The notes under the pieces are model-generated. The model did not search any database. It was given only the letters and a program-made list of their open reading frames with translations, and was not told the origin of the DNA. The position numbers and the translations under genes were made by a program. A stretch of 64,000 nt of DNA, taken from positions 1-64,000 of the forward strand of contig CAISYC010000067.1 in NCBI GenBank assembly GCA_903889565.1, in the 5' to 3' direction. This DNA is from an uncultured beta proteobacterium. GTDB taxonomy: Bacteria > Pseudomonadota > Gammaproteobacteria > Burkholderiales > SG8-41. Numbering within the stretch: position 1 is the stretch's first letter; every line of letters starts with the position of its first letter. Positions 15,732 through 24,072 of this stretch are shown piece after piece.

Positions 15732-16346
15732 TCAGGTGCAGGCGTCTTCGCCGGCGGCGGGCGAAGGCTGCGGCACAAAGCCGAATTTTGCCGCAACGCG
15801 GCTGGCGGCGATAGCGTTCAGCGCGATGCGCGCGTCGTTAAATTGAAGGCAGAGTCGTGCATTGCCGCCGGTTTGAAGTTGTTCGAGCCGCGCGCCGAGG
15901 CTGTCGTCATCGAGCGCATCGCTGCCACCGTCGCGCAAATGTGGGAGCAGCCGTTCAAGGTCACGATCGTCCACCATGCCGATGCCGTGTTCGGACTGCA
16001 GCAGCAGCACGCCGGCATCGTCGAGCCATGCCGCGGCGATCCCGGCAACCGCGGCTCCGGTGTGCGTTTCGAGGCGCAGCGCCGCGTCCGGATTCGCATC
16101 CCATGGGCAACGGTAGATGAAGGGCGTGTATTCGAGCGCGACGAACACGCGCTGCGGGCCGTTCTGGAAAAACCAGCGGCCGGCATCGTCACTGGCGTAA
16201 TTGCGGCCGATGAAGGCGGCGATCAATTCGCTGGTAACGGTGTCGTTTTTGATGCGCCAGACGCCGCGACGGTCGAGACTCAGCCAGCCGTAGACGTGAG
16301 GAACGTTCGGCCACTTGGCCATCGCCTGTTTGACGATATCGTCCAT
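15732..16346 (-). CDS. Conserved hypothetical protein (DUF2946-like)
   Basis: A 204-residue soluble protein starting MDDIVKQAMAKWPNVPHVYG, with GWLSLDRRGVWRIK and QNGPQRVFVALEYTPF. I recognise this as a conserved betaproteobacterial protein of unknown function, which I believe is annotated as a DUF2946 or neighbouring DUF family. The family number is from memory and may be wrong. ATG 16346 is preferred over TTG 16364. No membrane segments or catalytic motifs are evident. A CACAGAG inverted repeat lies directly upstream. Confidence 0.6.
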   Translation of the reverse strand: MDDIVKQAMAKWPNVPHVYGWLSLDRRGVWRIKNDTVTSELIAAFIGRNYASDDAGRWFFQNGPQRVFVALEYTPFIYRCPWDANPDAALRLETHTGAAVAGIAAAWLDDAGVLLLQSEHGIGMVDDRDLERLLPHLRDGGSDALDDDSLGARLEQLQTGGNARLCLQFNDARIALNAIAASRVAAKFGFVPQPSPAAGEDACT

Positions 16347-16372
16347 CAACGTCTCAAAGATCAATAACTTCA

Positions 16373-16440
16373 GCCACAGAGCACACAGAGGGCATGGTTA
16401 AAAACCTGCCTTTCTCTGTGAACTCTGTGCCCTCTGTGGC
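16373..16440. repeat. CACAGAG inverted repeat, copy 1
   Basis: The left arm reads GCCACAGAG then CACACAGAG. The right arm is the reverse complement of GCCACAGAG, GGCACAGAG, TTCACAGAG. The 9-bp CACAGAGNN unit is thus iterated in opposite orientations, able to fold into a long hairpin. Two more copies lie at 40359-40465 and 41623-41733. Confidence 0.8.
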
Positions 16441-16452
16441 AACGCGTTTGCG

Positions 16453-17007
16453 TTAGTGCAGATGCCGGTTGCGCGGATGCGGCGACAACGCGGGTGTCGC
16501 CGCCGCCTGTTTGTCGCTGGCCGGGCGGCTTTTCCAGTCTTCGTCGAACATCTGGTTGACGATGCCGACCACGCGATCGACGCGGCCCTTGTCGAAATGC
16601 GCCGTCAGCAGTCCGACCAGATCCTCTTCCACGCACTGGCGGCGGATTTCGTGGATCGCCTCCGGACTCGGGCCGACGAACACCTGCTGGAACTCCTCCT
16701 TGCCGTTGTCCTGATAATAGGTCACGGTGATTTCGGAGGCGTAATCGGTCAGCGGGCCGAGCGCATTGAAGGCTTCTTTCAGGCGGTGGTGAAAGCTGCG
16801 GCCGACCTCGCCGGTCCAGCACATGTCGAGCGCCTGTTCCTTCGGGTCGAACTGCACGCCGGTTTCCTCGCGCTCGATACTCTGCACTTTTGAAATGGCA
16901 TCGACTTCAAGATAGTCGAGCCAGGGGCGCAGCGCATCCTCGATCTGGCTGAGGTGCACGCCCTTGCACAAAAACGCGGTGCCGTGAACGTGAACTTCCA
17001 TGCGCAT
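16453..17007 (-). CDS. DUF6806-like conserved protein
   Basis: A 184-residue protein with EVHVHGTAFLCKGV at the N-terminus, LRPWLDYLEVDAI, MCWTGEVGRSFHHRL and VTYYQDNGKEEFQQVFVGPS. I recognise it as a conserved betaproteobacterial family annotated DUF6806. GGAG lies 6 bp before the ATG at 17007, so I chose it over ATG 17019. The C-terminal tail (ATPALSPHPRNRHLH) is poorly conserved in type. It has no signal peptide and its function is unknown. Confidence 0.65.
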   Translation of the reverse strand: MRMEVHVHGTAFLCKGVHLSQIEDALRPWLDYLEVDAISKVQSIEREETGVQFDPKEQALDMCWTGEVGRSFHHRLKEAFNALGPLTDYASEITVTYYQDNGKEEFQQVFVGPSPEAIHEIRRQCVEEDLVGLLTAHFDKGRVDRVVGIVNQMFDEDWKSRPASDKQAAATPALSPHPRNRHLH

Positions 17008-17087
17008 GGTGGTCTCCATCGAATCGGGTCCGGCCCTGAAAGGGCGACTTTGAAGGGCGCACAGCATAGCACAACGGGGCGCCGTAC

Positions 17088-18053
17088 TCAGTCGAGCGCA
17101 AGATCGACTTGCCGGGCGACGCGCGCCATGCGTTCGCGGTCGGCCCTGATGAAGGCGGCGAATGCGGCCGGCGTTTCGCTGAGCGCGCTGACACCTTGTA
17201 TCGTCAGCGCATCGCGCACCGCCGGCGACTGCAATGCGCGGGCGATTTCGCCATGCAGCCGGCCGACGATGACCGCCGGCGTTCTTGCCGGCAGCGCGAT
17301 GCCCTGCCACGAGGTGATTTCGAAGCCGGCAATCGTTTCGGCCACGCTCGGATATTCCGGCAGCAGTGGGTCGCGTGTCGCGCCGGTGGTGGCGAGTATT
17401 CTCAGCCGCGCGGCTTTGGCATGCGGCGCGACGATGGTCGGCGAGGCGACGATGAACTGGATCTGTCCGGCGATCAGATCGGTGAGCGCGATGACCGCTC
17501 CCTTGTACGGCACATGCACGGTTTGCACGCCGGCCTGCAGGTTGAACATTTCGCCGGCGAGATGCTGAATCGAGCCGTTGCCCGACGAACCGTAATTGAG
17601 CCGGCCCGGGCGCGCTTTCGCAAGTTTTATCAGATCGGCCACCGTGTTGGCGCCCAGCGCCGGATTTACCGCCAGCACGAATACGCCGGAGGCGACGCGC
17701 GAAAGCGCGCTGAAATCGCGCTCCGCATCGTACGGCAGTTGCGGTTTCAGCGCCGGCAGCAGCGCAAAGGTGGCGAAGTTCGCCATCATCAGCGTGTAGC
17801 CGTCGGCCGGCGCATTTTTCGCGAGTGCGACGCCGATTGCGCCGCTGGCGCCGACGCGGTTGTCGATCACCACCGGCTGGCCGATTCCTTCAGCGAGCCG
17901 GGCGCCGACGATGCGCGCGATGATGTCGGTCTGGCTGCCGGCGGGAAACGGCACGATCATGCGCAAGGGCCGGTCCGGGTACGTTTGCGCGACGGCTGTT
18001 GCCGGCGGCAATGCTGCGGCGAGAAGCAACACGCCGCGGCCGATCGCGGTCAT
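17088..18053 (-). CDS. Bug-family periplasmic solute receptor (4 of 10)
   Basis: A 321-residue receptor with a signal peptide (ATAVAQ), YPDRPLRMIVPFPAG and the loop variant SQTDIIAR, where the usual Gly-Gly is Gly-Ser-Gln. Later family blocks are present: NYGSSGNGSIQHLAGE and HVPYKGAVIA. The start ATG at 18053 overlaps the stop of the amidohydrolase gene by 4 bp (ATGA), so the two are translated together. This ties the receptor to the amidohydrolase's substrate. Confidence 0.88.
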   Translation of the reverse strand: MTAIGRGVLLLAAALPPATAVAQTYPDRPLRMIVPFPAGSQTDIIARIVGARLAEGIGQPVVIDNRVGASGAIGVALAKNAPADGYTLMMANFATFALLPALKPQLPYDAERDFSALSRVASGVFVLAVNPALGANTVADLIKLAKARPGRLNYGSSGNGSIQHLAGEMFNLQAGVQTVHVPYKGAVIALTDLIAGQIQFIVASPTIVAPHAKAARLRILATTGATRDPLLPEYPSVAETIAGFEITSWQGIALPARTPAVIVGRLHGEIARALQSPAVRDALTIQGVSALSETPAAFAAFIRADRERMARVARQVDLALD

Positions 18054-19048
18054 GCTTCGCCGAGCAGCATTGCGGCGGTACCTTCACAGATCTGCCTGCG
18101 CTCGTCGGCGGTCAAACCGGGAATCGCGTCGATCGAGGCGCGCAGGTTTTCCGGCCCCATGTCGAAGGGATGATCGGTGCCGATCACCACGCGGTCGGCG
18201 CCGGCCTTGTCGATCAGGAAACGCGCGGCCTGCGCGTCGTGGGTGAGAGCATCGAAGTAAAAACGCCGCAGCAGTTCGGCCGGCGGGGTTTTCGCATCGC
18301 GTCGCGTGGCCGCGCGCATCTTGTAACCGTGGGCAAGGCGGCCGATCTGGTAAGGGATATAGCCGCCGCCGTGCGAGAGCACGATCTTCAGCGTCTTCAG
18401 CTCGTCGAGTGCGCCGCTGAACATCAGGTGCGACACCATCAGCGTGGTATCGAACGGAAAACCCAGCAGGTTGTAGAAATCGTAGTCGTCCATGCCGCCT
18501 TCGGCGCTGCATTGACAGGGGTGCGTGAAAACAAAGCAGCCGAGCTGTTCGATGGTGCGCAGGATCGGACGGAATGTTTTCTCGGCGAGTTGCGCGCCGT
18601 CGATGCTGGTGGCGATTTCGACCGCTTTAAACTGGTATTCGCGCACCACGCGCTCGAGTTCGGCGATCGCTGCGTCCGGATGCTGCATCGGCAGATAGGC
18701 CATGCCGCGAAAGCGCGCCGGGTTGCTGGCGACGAATTGCGCAATGCCGTCGTTGATCAGCGTCGCCGCTGCCGCAGCCGCCTCGAGCGGAAGGTGATGC
18801 AGAAAGATCGGCGGCGCTGCTGACAGCGCGGCGATGGTGATGCCCATTTCGTCCATCGCGGCGAGCTTGGCTTCGGGGTTGCAGAAGCCCGGGCGCAGTT
18901 CCGACAGCTTGCCGCGGCGCTCATAGAATATCCTGCCGTCGCGATCGTCGACGCGCAGGCCGAAACGCTCCGGCGCGCGACGCGCGGCGTCGATCAGCGT
19001 CAGCGGGATGACATGGTTATGCAGATCGATAATGCGCGCTTCGGTCAA
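18050..19048 (-). CDS. ACMSD-like amidohydrolase (amidohydrolase_2)
   Basis: A 332-residue TIM-barrel metal-dependent hydrolase or decarboxylase. The metal motif HNH (His10, His12) opens the protein, followed by FTHP, LSHGGGYIPYQ and GTDHPFDMG. This set matches the aminocarboxymuconate semialdehyde decarboxylase group, whose members decarboxylate aromatic or vinylic carboxylates. It sits between two Bug genes and overlaps one by 4 bp, so it likely processes an imported carboxylate. The specific substrate is not predictable. A second amidohydrolase of this superfamily is at 36927. Confidence 0.85.
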   Translation of the reverse strand: MTEARIIDLHNHVIPLTLIDAARRAPERFGLRVDDRDGRIFYERRGKLSELRPGFCNPEAKLAAMDEMGITIAALSAAPPIFLHHLPLEAAAAAATLINDGIAQFVASNPARFRGMAYLPMQHPDAAIAELERVVREYQFKAVEIATSIDGAQLAEKTFRPILRTIEQLGCFVFTHPCQCSAEGGMDDYDFYNLLGFPFDTTLMVSHLMFSGALDELKTLKIVLSHGGGYIPYQIGRLAHGYKMRAATRRDAKTPPAELLRRFYFDALTHDAQAARFLIDKAGADRVVIGTDHPFDMGPENLRASIDAIPGLTADERRQICEGTAAMLLGEA

Positions 19049-19051
19049 CGG

Positions 19052-20032
19052 CTATTCTCCCTTGATGCCGGCGCTCCTGATGAGCTGGCTCCATTTTTCG
19101 ATTTCACTGCGGATGAATGCGGCGAGCGCCGCGGGCGTGCTGCTCGCCGGGTCGGTGGCCAGATCGAGAAAGCGCTTGCGTGTGTCGGCGGCCTCGACCG
19201 CGTTGACGATTTCCGCGTTCAGTCGTGCGATCACGGTTTGCGGTGTCGCGGCGGGTGCCACGACCGCGAACCAGGTCAGCAATTCATATCCGGGCACGCC
19301 CGATTCCGCGATGGTCGGAAATTCGGGCGCGGCGGCCGTGCGCCTGGCGCCGGTGACGGCGAGCCCGCGCAGGCGGCCGTCCTTGATCAGCGGCAGGGCC
19401 GAAGCCATGCTGGAGAAATAGATCTGCACCTGGCCGCCGACGGTGGCGGTGGTGGCCTGCGCGCCGCCGTTGTAGGGCACGTGCACGATGTCGGTTCCGG
19501 TCATGAAACGGAATTGCTCGGCGGCCAGATGCGGCGGCCCGCCGCTGCCGCCGCTGGCGTAGTTGAGCGAGCCCGGCTTTGCGCGGGCCAGCGCGATCAG
19601 CTCCTGCACGTTTTTCACCGGCAGGGCCGGGTGCGTGACGAGAATGTGCGGGGCAGTTGCCACCATGCTGACGGGCGCGAAATCCTTCATCGCATCGTAC
19701 GGCAGATGCGGCGTCAATGCCGGCTGAATCGACAGCGTGCCGGCACCGCCAAACAGCAGGGTGTAACCGTCGGGCGCAGCATGCGCCGCCAGTTCCGCGG
19801 CGATGATGCCGCTGGCGCCGCCGCGGTTGTCAACCACCACCGGGCGGCCGAAACTCGCGCCGAGCTTTTGCGCGACAACGCGCGCAAATACATCGAAGGA
19901 ACCGCCGGCCGGGTAGGGCACCAGCAAACGGATCGGCCGCGTCGGATAATCGCCGGGCGCGGCGGCGAAGCAGGCGCAGGCTGGCGCACATAATGCAAGC
20001 AGGAGCGGCAGGCGGCTGATGGCATCCTCCAT
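19052..20032 (-). CDS. Bug-family periplasmic solute receptor (5 of 10)
   Basis: A 326-residue receptor. The N-terminal signal (PLLLALCAPACACFA) contains cysteines but no clear lipobox. Bug blocks include YPTRPIRLLVPYPAGGSFDVFAR, where the loop is GGSFD, AAPDGYTLLFG, NYASGGSGGPPHLAAE and HVPYNGGAQA. It lies 3 bp upstream of the amidohydrolase gene, so amidohydrolase and two Bug genes (20032 to 17088) form one leftward operon. The divergent SDR operon starts 222 bp away. Confidence 0.88.
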   Translation of the reverse strand: MEDAISRLPLLLALCAPACACFAAAPGDYPTRPIRLLVPYPAGGSFDVFARVVAQKLGASFGRPVVVDNRGGASGIIAAELAAHAAPDGYTLLFGGAGTLSIQPALTPHLPYDAMKDFAPVSMVATAPHILVTHPALPVKNVQELIALARAKPGSLNYASGGSGGPPHLAAEQFRFMTGTDIVHVPYNGGAQATTATVGGQVQIYFSSMASALPLIKDGRLRGLAVTGARRTAAAPEFPTIAESGVPGYELLTWFAVVAPAATPQTVIARLNAEIVNAVEAADTRKRFLDLATDPASSTPAALAAFIRSEIEKWSQLIRSAGIKGE

Positions 20033-20254
20033 ACAGGCTTAAACGCTTGCGCCGGCTTGAAAACGTTGGCGGCCGGCTGTTTTGATTATGAATCCAGCGA
20101 TTAACAGTGATTTCATCCGGTCCTGGTCCACCGGAACTACGGTGGCGGTGCAGGCCCGTAGCATAATGTAAGCCGAGCGCGAACGCCCGCACCACGCGGC
20201 GTCGTGCAGAAAAAAACGGCCGGCAGCGCCGCAATCCATCAAGGGGAATCAGCA

Positions 20255-21022
20255 ATGTCCGCAGGCAGATTGAACGGCGCGGTGGCGATCGTAACCGGCG
20301 CCAGCGCCGGTATCGGCGAGACCACCGCCATTACATTCGGGCGCGAGGGCGCCAGCGTCGCAGTAGTCGGGCGCACAACGGGCGAAATCGAACGTGTGGC
20401 GGGAATCATCACCGCCGCCGGCGGCAATGCGTTCGCGGTCAGGGCCGACGTTACGCGCGGCGCCGAGGTCGAAGCGATGGTCAATGCGGTCATGCGGAAG
20501 TGGGGCCGCGTCGATATTCTGGTCAACGGCGTCGGTGGCTGGCAAAAGCTGGCGCCGATCACCGACATCGCGGACGAGGATTGGGACGGCATCATCACAC
20601 TGAATCTGAAGTCGGCTTTCCTGTGCATACGCGCGGTGTCGAAAATCATGATCGCGCAGAAACACGGCCGCATCATCAACATGGCCTCGCAGAGCGGCAT
20701 CGGCCCGAACACGGGCACGAATTCGAATATTCCGTATGCGTGTTCGAAGGCCGCGATCATCGTGCTGACCAAACATCTGGCCAAGCAGCTCGGCCCCGAC
20801 GGCATTACCGTCAATACGGTGTCGCCCGGCACCACGCTGACGCCGCGCGTGGCTAAAGTGTGGGATCTGCCGACCCAGCAGAAAAAGGCCGCCGGCAATC
20901 CCTTGCGCTGTCTGGTCGAGCCGCAGGATTCCGCCGATGCCTGCCTGTTTCTGGTCTCCAACGAGGCGAAGCATGTCACCGGTGTCAATCTTAACGTCAA
21001 CGCCGGTTCGGCGATGGTGTGA
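20255..21022 (+). CDS. Short-chain dehydrogenase/reductase (SDR)
   Basis: A 255-residue SDR with cofactor motif TGASAGIG (14-21) and catalytic Tyr161-x3-Lys165 (YACSK); the Ser is at 145 or 147 (MASQSGIG). The usual NNAG motif is NGVGG. AAGGGGA lies before ATG 20255. It opens a rightward gene run with the dehydratase pair, a Bug receptor, MmgE/PrpD and a second SDR. A role in oxidising a hydroxy acid or acyl intermediate in that pathway is an inference. Confidence 0.85.
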   Translation: MSAGRLNGAVAIVTGASAGIGETTAITFGREGASVAVVGRTTGEIERVAGIITAAGGNAFAVRADVTRGAEVEAMVNAVMRKWGRVDILVNGVGGWQKLAPITDIADEDWDGIITLNLKSAFLCIRAVSKIMIAQKHGRIINMASQSGIGPNTGTNSNIPYACSKAAIIVLTKHLAKQLGPDGITVNTVSPGTTLTPRVAKVWDLPTQQKKAAGNPLRCLVEPQDSADACLFLVSNEAKHVTGVNLNVNAGSAMV

Positions 21023-21050
21023 CTGCTAGAATGCCCGCGGGAGGCGAGAC

Positions 21051-22310
21051 ATGGGATTGACTGCAATCGAGAAGATTCTGGCGCGCACATCGGGCAGGGA
21101 TGTCGTGCGGCCCGGCGAAGTCGCCGTCTGCAAACCGGACATCGTGCTCCACATCGATCTGCCGATGGCGATCGAGGGCGCCTGGTACAAACCCAAAAAA
21201 ATCTTTGACACCGACCGCGTCATCATGATTTTCGATCACGCGGTGCCGTCGCCGACAATCAAGGATGCCTCGGCGATGGCCGAGGGCCGACGCATGGCGA
21301 AGGAATTCGGCCTGAAGCGCGTGTTCGACGTCGGCCATCACGGCATCGCGCATGTGGTTGCCGCCGAGAACGGGCTGGCGCGTCCGGGCGAACTGCTGGT
21401 CTGCGCCGATTCGCACACCTGCGCCTCCGGCGGATTGAATTGCGCCGGGCGCGGCGCCGGCATCCCGGACACGCTGCAGGCAATGACGAAGGGGATCGTG
21501 TGGTATCCGGTGACGCCGACCATCCGCTACGAATTTACGGGCACACTGAACCCGATGGTCAGCGGCAAGGATGTGTTCTTTCATATCGCGCAGACCTGGG
21601 GCGGGCACGGCAACACCAGCATCGAGTACGGCGGCCCCGGTTTGAAAGCGCTGACGGTCGCGGATCGCCGCACCATTGCGACCATGTCGGCCGAAGTGGG
21701 CGCCGAGTTCGCCTTGTTTGATTACGATGAATTGACCGCCAAGTACTTGAAGGGCCGGCTCGACCGTCCGGCCACGCCGGCGCAGGCCGACAAGGATGCC
21801 GACTATCTGGACGTACGCACGCTCGATCTCGGCGAGGTCGAGCCCTACGTTGTGCTGCCCGATGCGATTCCGAAAAACGGCCGTCGCTTTTCCGAGTTCA
21901 AGGATACGGTGCGCATCGATCAGGCCTTCATCGGTTCCTGCGCGAACGGCCTGATCGAAGACCTGCGCGTGGCCGCTGCGGTCGTGCGCGGACGCAAGGT
22001 CGCCGACGGCGTGCGCTTCATCGTCACGCCGGGTTCGCAGGCGGTCTATCTGCAGGCGCTGCGCGAAGGGCTCGTCGAAACGCTGATGGAAGCCGGCGCG
22101 GTCGTCACCAATTCGACCTGCGGCGCCTGCCTCGGTTATCACATGGGCGTGCTGGCGCCGGGCGAAATCTGCATCACGGCAAGCCCGCGCAATTTCAAGG
22201 GCCGCATGGGCAGCCATGACGCGCAGGTTTATCTCGGTTCGCCGGCGACCGTGGCAGCCTCGGCGCTGGCGGGTGTCATTACCGATCCGCGCAGTGCGAT
22301 GCGCCGTTAG
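21051..22310 (+). CDS. Aconitase-superfamily dehydratase large subunit (LeuC-like)
   Basis: A 419-residue Fe-S hydro-lyase of the LeuC/homoaconitase type. The three cluster-binding cysteines are Cys297 (FIGSCANG), Cys357 and Cys360 (TCGAC). HAVPSP and CADSHTC also fit. The length is the short archaeal/DmdA-like form, not the roughly 470-residue LeuC of leucine synthesis. It is paired with a separate small subunit 12 bp downstream. In a catabolic context with Bug and SDR genes, a substituted malate (for example 2,3-dimethylmalate or citramalate type) is a possible substrate, but this is inference. Confidence 0.85.
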   Translation: MGLTAIEKILARTSGRDVVRPGEVAVCKPDIVLHIDLPMAIEGAWYKPKKIFDTDRVIMIFDHAVPSPTIKDASAMAEGRRMAKEFGLKRVFDVGHHGIAHVVAAENGLARPGELLVCADSHTCASGGLNCAGRGAGIPDTLQAMTKGIVWYPVTPTIRYEFTGTLNPMVSGKDVFFHIAQTWGGHGNTSIEYGGPGLKALTVADRRTIATMSAEVGAEFALFDYDELTAKYLKGRLDRPATPAQADKDADYLDVRTLDLGEVEPYVVLPDAIPKNGRRFSEFKDTVRIDQAFIGSCANGLIEDLRVAAAVVRGRKVADGVRFIVTPGSQAVYLQALREGLVETLMEAGAVVTNSTCGACLGYHMGVLAPGEICITASPRNFKGRMGSHDAQVYLGSPATVAASALAGVITDPRSAMRR

Positions 22311-22322
22311 GCGGCAGCCATC

Positions 22323-22859
22323 ATGAGTGAAAAAAATTTTCTGGTTTTTACCGGCCGCGTCTGGAAATTCGGCGACCTCATCAATACCGATCTCATCATG
22401 CCGAGCAAGGCCTTTCGCCTGCCGAAGAACGAGCAGCACAGGCTGTGCTTCGAGGCGGTGCGGCCGGAATTTGCGCGTGAAGTGAAGCCGGGCGACATCA
22501 TCGTCGCCGGCGAAAACTTCGGCATGGGATCGAGCCGGCCGATCGGCGACGTCATGCGCGGCGCCGGCATTGCCGCCGTCATCGCCGAGTCGATCAACGG
22601 GTTGGCCATGCGCACCTGCGTCAATTCGAGTCTGCCGGCGATCAACTGTGCCGGTGTCTCCGCTTTGTTCGACGACGGCGACACCGCGCGTGTCGATTTT
22701 CTGTCTGGAAAAATCGACAACCTGACCACGGGAAAGTCTTTGAAGACCCATCCGATGGCGCCGCTGCTGGCGGAAATCGTCGCTGCCGGCGGCGTGGTGC
22801 CGATGCTGTTGAAGGACGGCTATATCCACGCGGAGCCGTTCAACGCCTCGTCGTCATAA
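22323..22859 (+). CDS. Aconitase-superfamily dehydratase small subunit (LeuD-like)
   Basis: A 178-residue swivel-domain subunit. It has GDLINTDLIMPSKAF and the loop GENFGMGSSRP, whose Ser-Ser-Arg provides substrate contacts in the family. CVNSSLPAINC follows. It forms a heterodimer with the LeuC-like protein encoded 12 bp upstream to carry out stereospecific hydration or dehydration. True leucine biosynthesis genes (leuA, leuB) are not adjacent, which supports a degradative role. Confidence 0.85.
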   Translation: MSEKNFLVFTGRVWKFGDLINTDLIMPSKAFRLPKNEQHRLCFEAVRPEFAREVKPGDIIVAGENFGMGSSRPIGDVMRGAGIAAVIAESINGLAMRTCVNSSLPAINCAGVSALFDDGDTARVDFLSGKIDNLTTGKSLKTHPMAPLLAEIVAAGGVVPMLLKDGYIHAEPFNASSS

Positions 22860-23038
22860 GGAATCGCATGCCATGCGGTCGAACAACCAACGAGGCTTGC
22901 AAAAAAATGCGCGCCGGTATTGCGAGCCGCTCCATGCGTGTGTAGGGGCGCCATGTGCGCAGGGCGCGATCCAGGTCAATTACAAATAGCACAGGCAAGC
23001 GCAGGCGCGGCGCTCAGTTTCACGGTGGAGGAACACAG

Positions 23039-24034
23039 GTGACAAAGGCATTCGGCATTCGATTCGGCACCGTCGGCATTATTGCGGTGATGGTTGGGCT
23101 GACAAACGCCGGTGCAGTGCGCGCGGCTGACGGCAATGCGTGGCCAACCAAGCCCGTGCGCATCGTAATCGGCGCGCTGCCCGGCAGCAACACGGATTTT
23201 TTCTTTCGCGCGATTGCGACCTCAATCGGCAACACGCTGGGCCAGCAGCTGATCGCCGATTACCGCGCAGGCGGCGGCGGGATGGTGGGCTCGGCGGTTA
23301 CGGCGAGAGCGGCGCCCGACGGCTACACAATCAGCCTGGTCGGCTCCGGCTTCGTCATGCACCCGGCGTTGATGAAAAGCATGCCGTACGATGCGCTCAA
23401 GGATTTCACCGCGATCGGTCTGGTGGTTGAATCGACGCAGGTGATGGTGATACATCCGACGCTGCCGGTAAAAAACGTCAGGGATCTGGTCGAACTGGCG
23501 CGCACGCGGCCGGGCCAGATCAACTACGGCAGTTCCGGCCCCGGCACCAATACGCATCTCGCCGGCGTGCTGTTCAATCTGCTCGGCAAAGTCGACACCG
23601 CGCATATCCCGTACAAAAGCACGCCGCCGATGCTGGTCGATGTCATCGCCGGCCAGATCGAAATTGCTTATCCGGGAATTGCCAGCGTGACCGAGCATGC
23701 AAGAAGCGGGCGGCTGCGCATGCTCGCGCAAACCGGCAGCAGACGGTCGGCGTCGGCGCCGGAGGTGCCGACCATGCAGGAGGCGGGGCTCGCGGGTTAT
23801 GTCGTGACCAGCGGCTTCGGTTTCATGGGCCCCGCCGGCCTTCCGCGCGCCATTGTCGACCGGTTGAACGCGGCGATGGTCCAGGCGGTGCGCCAGCCGG
23901 CAACCGTCAAGCTGTTTACGGAGAACGGCGTCGATGCCGTCGGTTGCACGCCGGAGGAGCACGACGCCTTCAATCACACCGAAATCGCGCGCTGGATCAA
24001 GGTCGCGCGCGACGGCGGCATCAAACCCGAATAG
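23039..24034 (+). CDS. Bug-family periplasmic solute receptor (6 of 10)
   Basis: A 331-residue receptor, the only one of the ten on the plus strand. GTG 23039 has GGAGGA about 8 bp upstream and begins an N-terminal signal ending near VRAAD. The frame stays open further 5' without a better start. The ligand loop is divergent (GALPGSNTDFFFR). The usual blocks follow (NYGSSGPGTNTHLAG, HIPYKSTPPM). It sits between the LeuD-like and MmgE/PrpD genes, so it is likely the receptor for this pathway's substrate. Confidence 0.87.
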   Translation: MTKAFGIRFGTVGIIAVMVGLTNAGAVRAADGNAWPTKPVRIVIGALPGSNTDFFFRAIATSIGNTLGQQLIADYRAGGGGMVGSAVTARAAPDGYTISLVGSGFVMHPALMKSMPYDALKDFTAIGLVVESTQVMVIHPTLPVKNVRDLVELARTRPGQINYGSSGPGTNTHLAGVLFNLLGKVDTAHIPYKSTPPMLVDVIAGQIEIAYPGIASVTEHARSGRLRMLAQTGSRRSASAPEVPTMQEAGLAGYVVTSGFGFMGPAGLPRAIVDRLNAAMVQAVRQPATVKLFTENGVDAVGCTPEEHDAFNHTEIARWIKVARDGGIKPE

Positions 24035-24072
24035 CGCGCGCCGCACCGCGCCGAAGACAGAGGAGCACAACA

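Noticed and set aside
20997..22829. 610-codon open frame antisense to the LeuC/LeuD-like genes
   Set aside because: No recognisable domain and fully overlapped by the dehydratase genes with conserved cysteines.
21051..22859. Leucine biosynthesis leuC-leuD
   Set aside because: The large subunit is the short form, leuB and leuA are not adjacent, and the neighbours are catabolic and transport genes. Still possible, so called only LeuCD-like.
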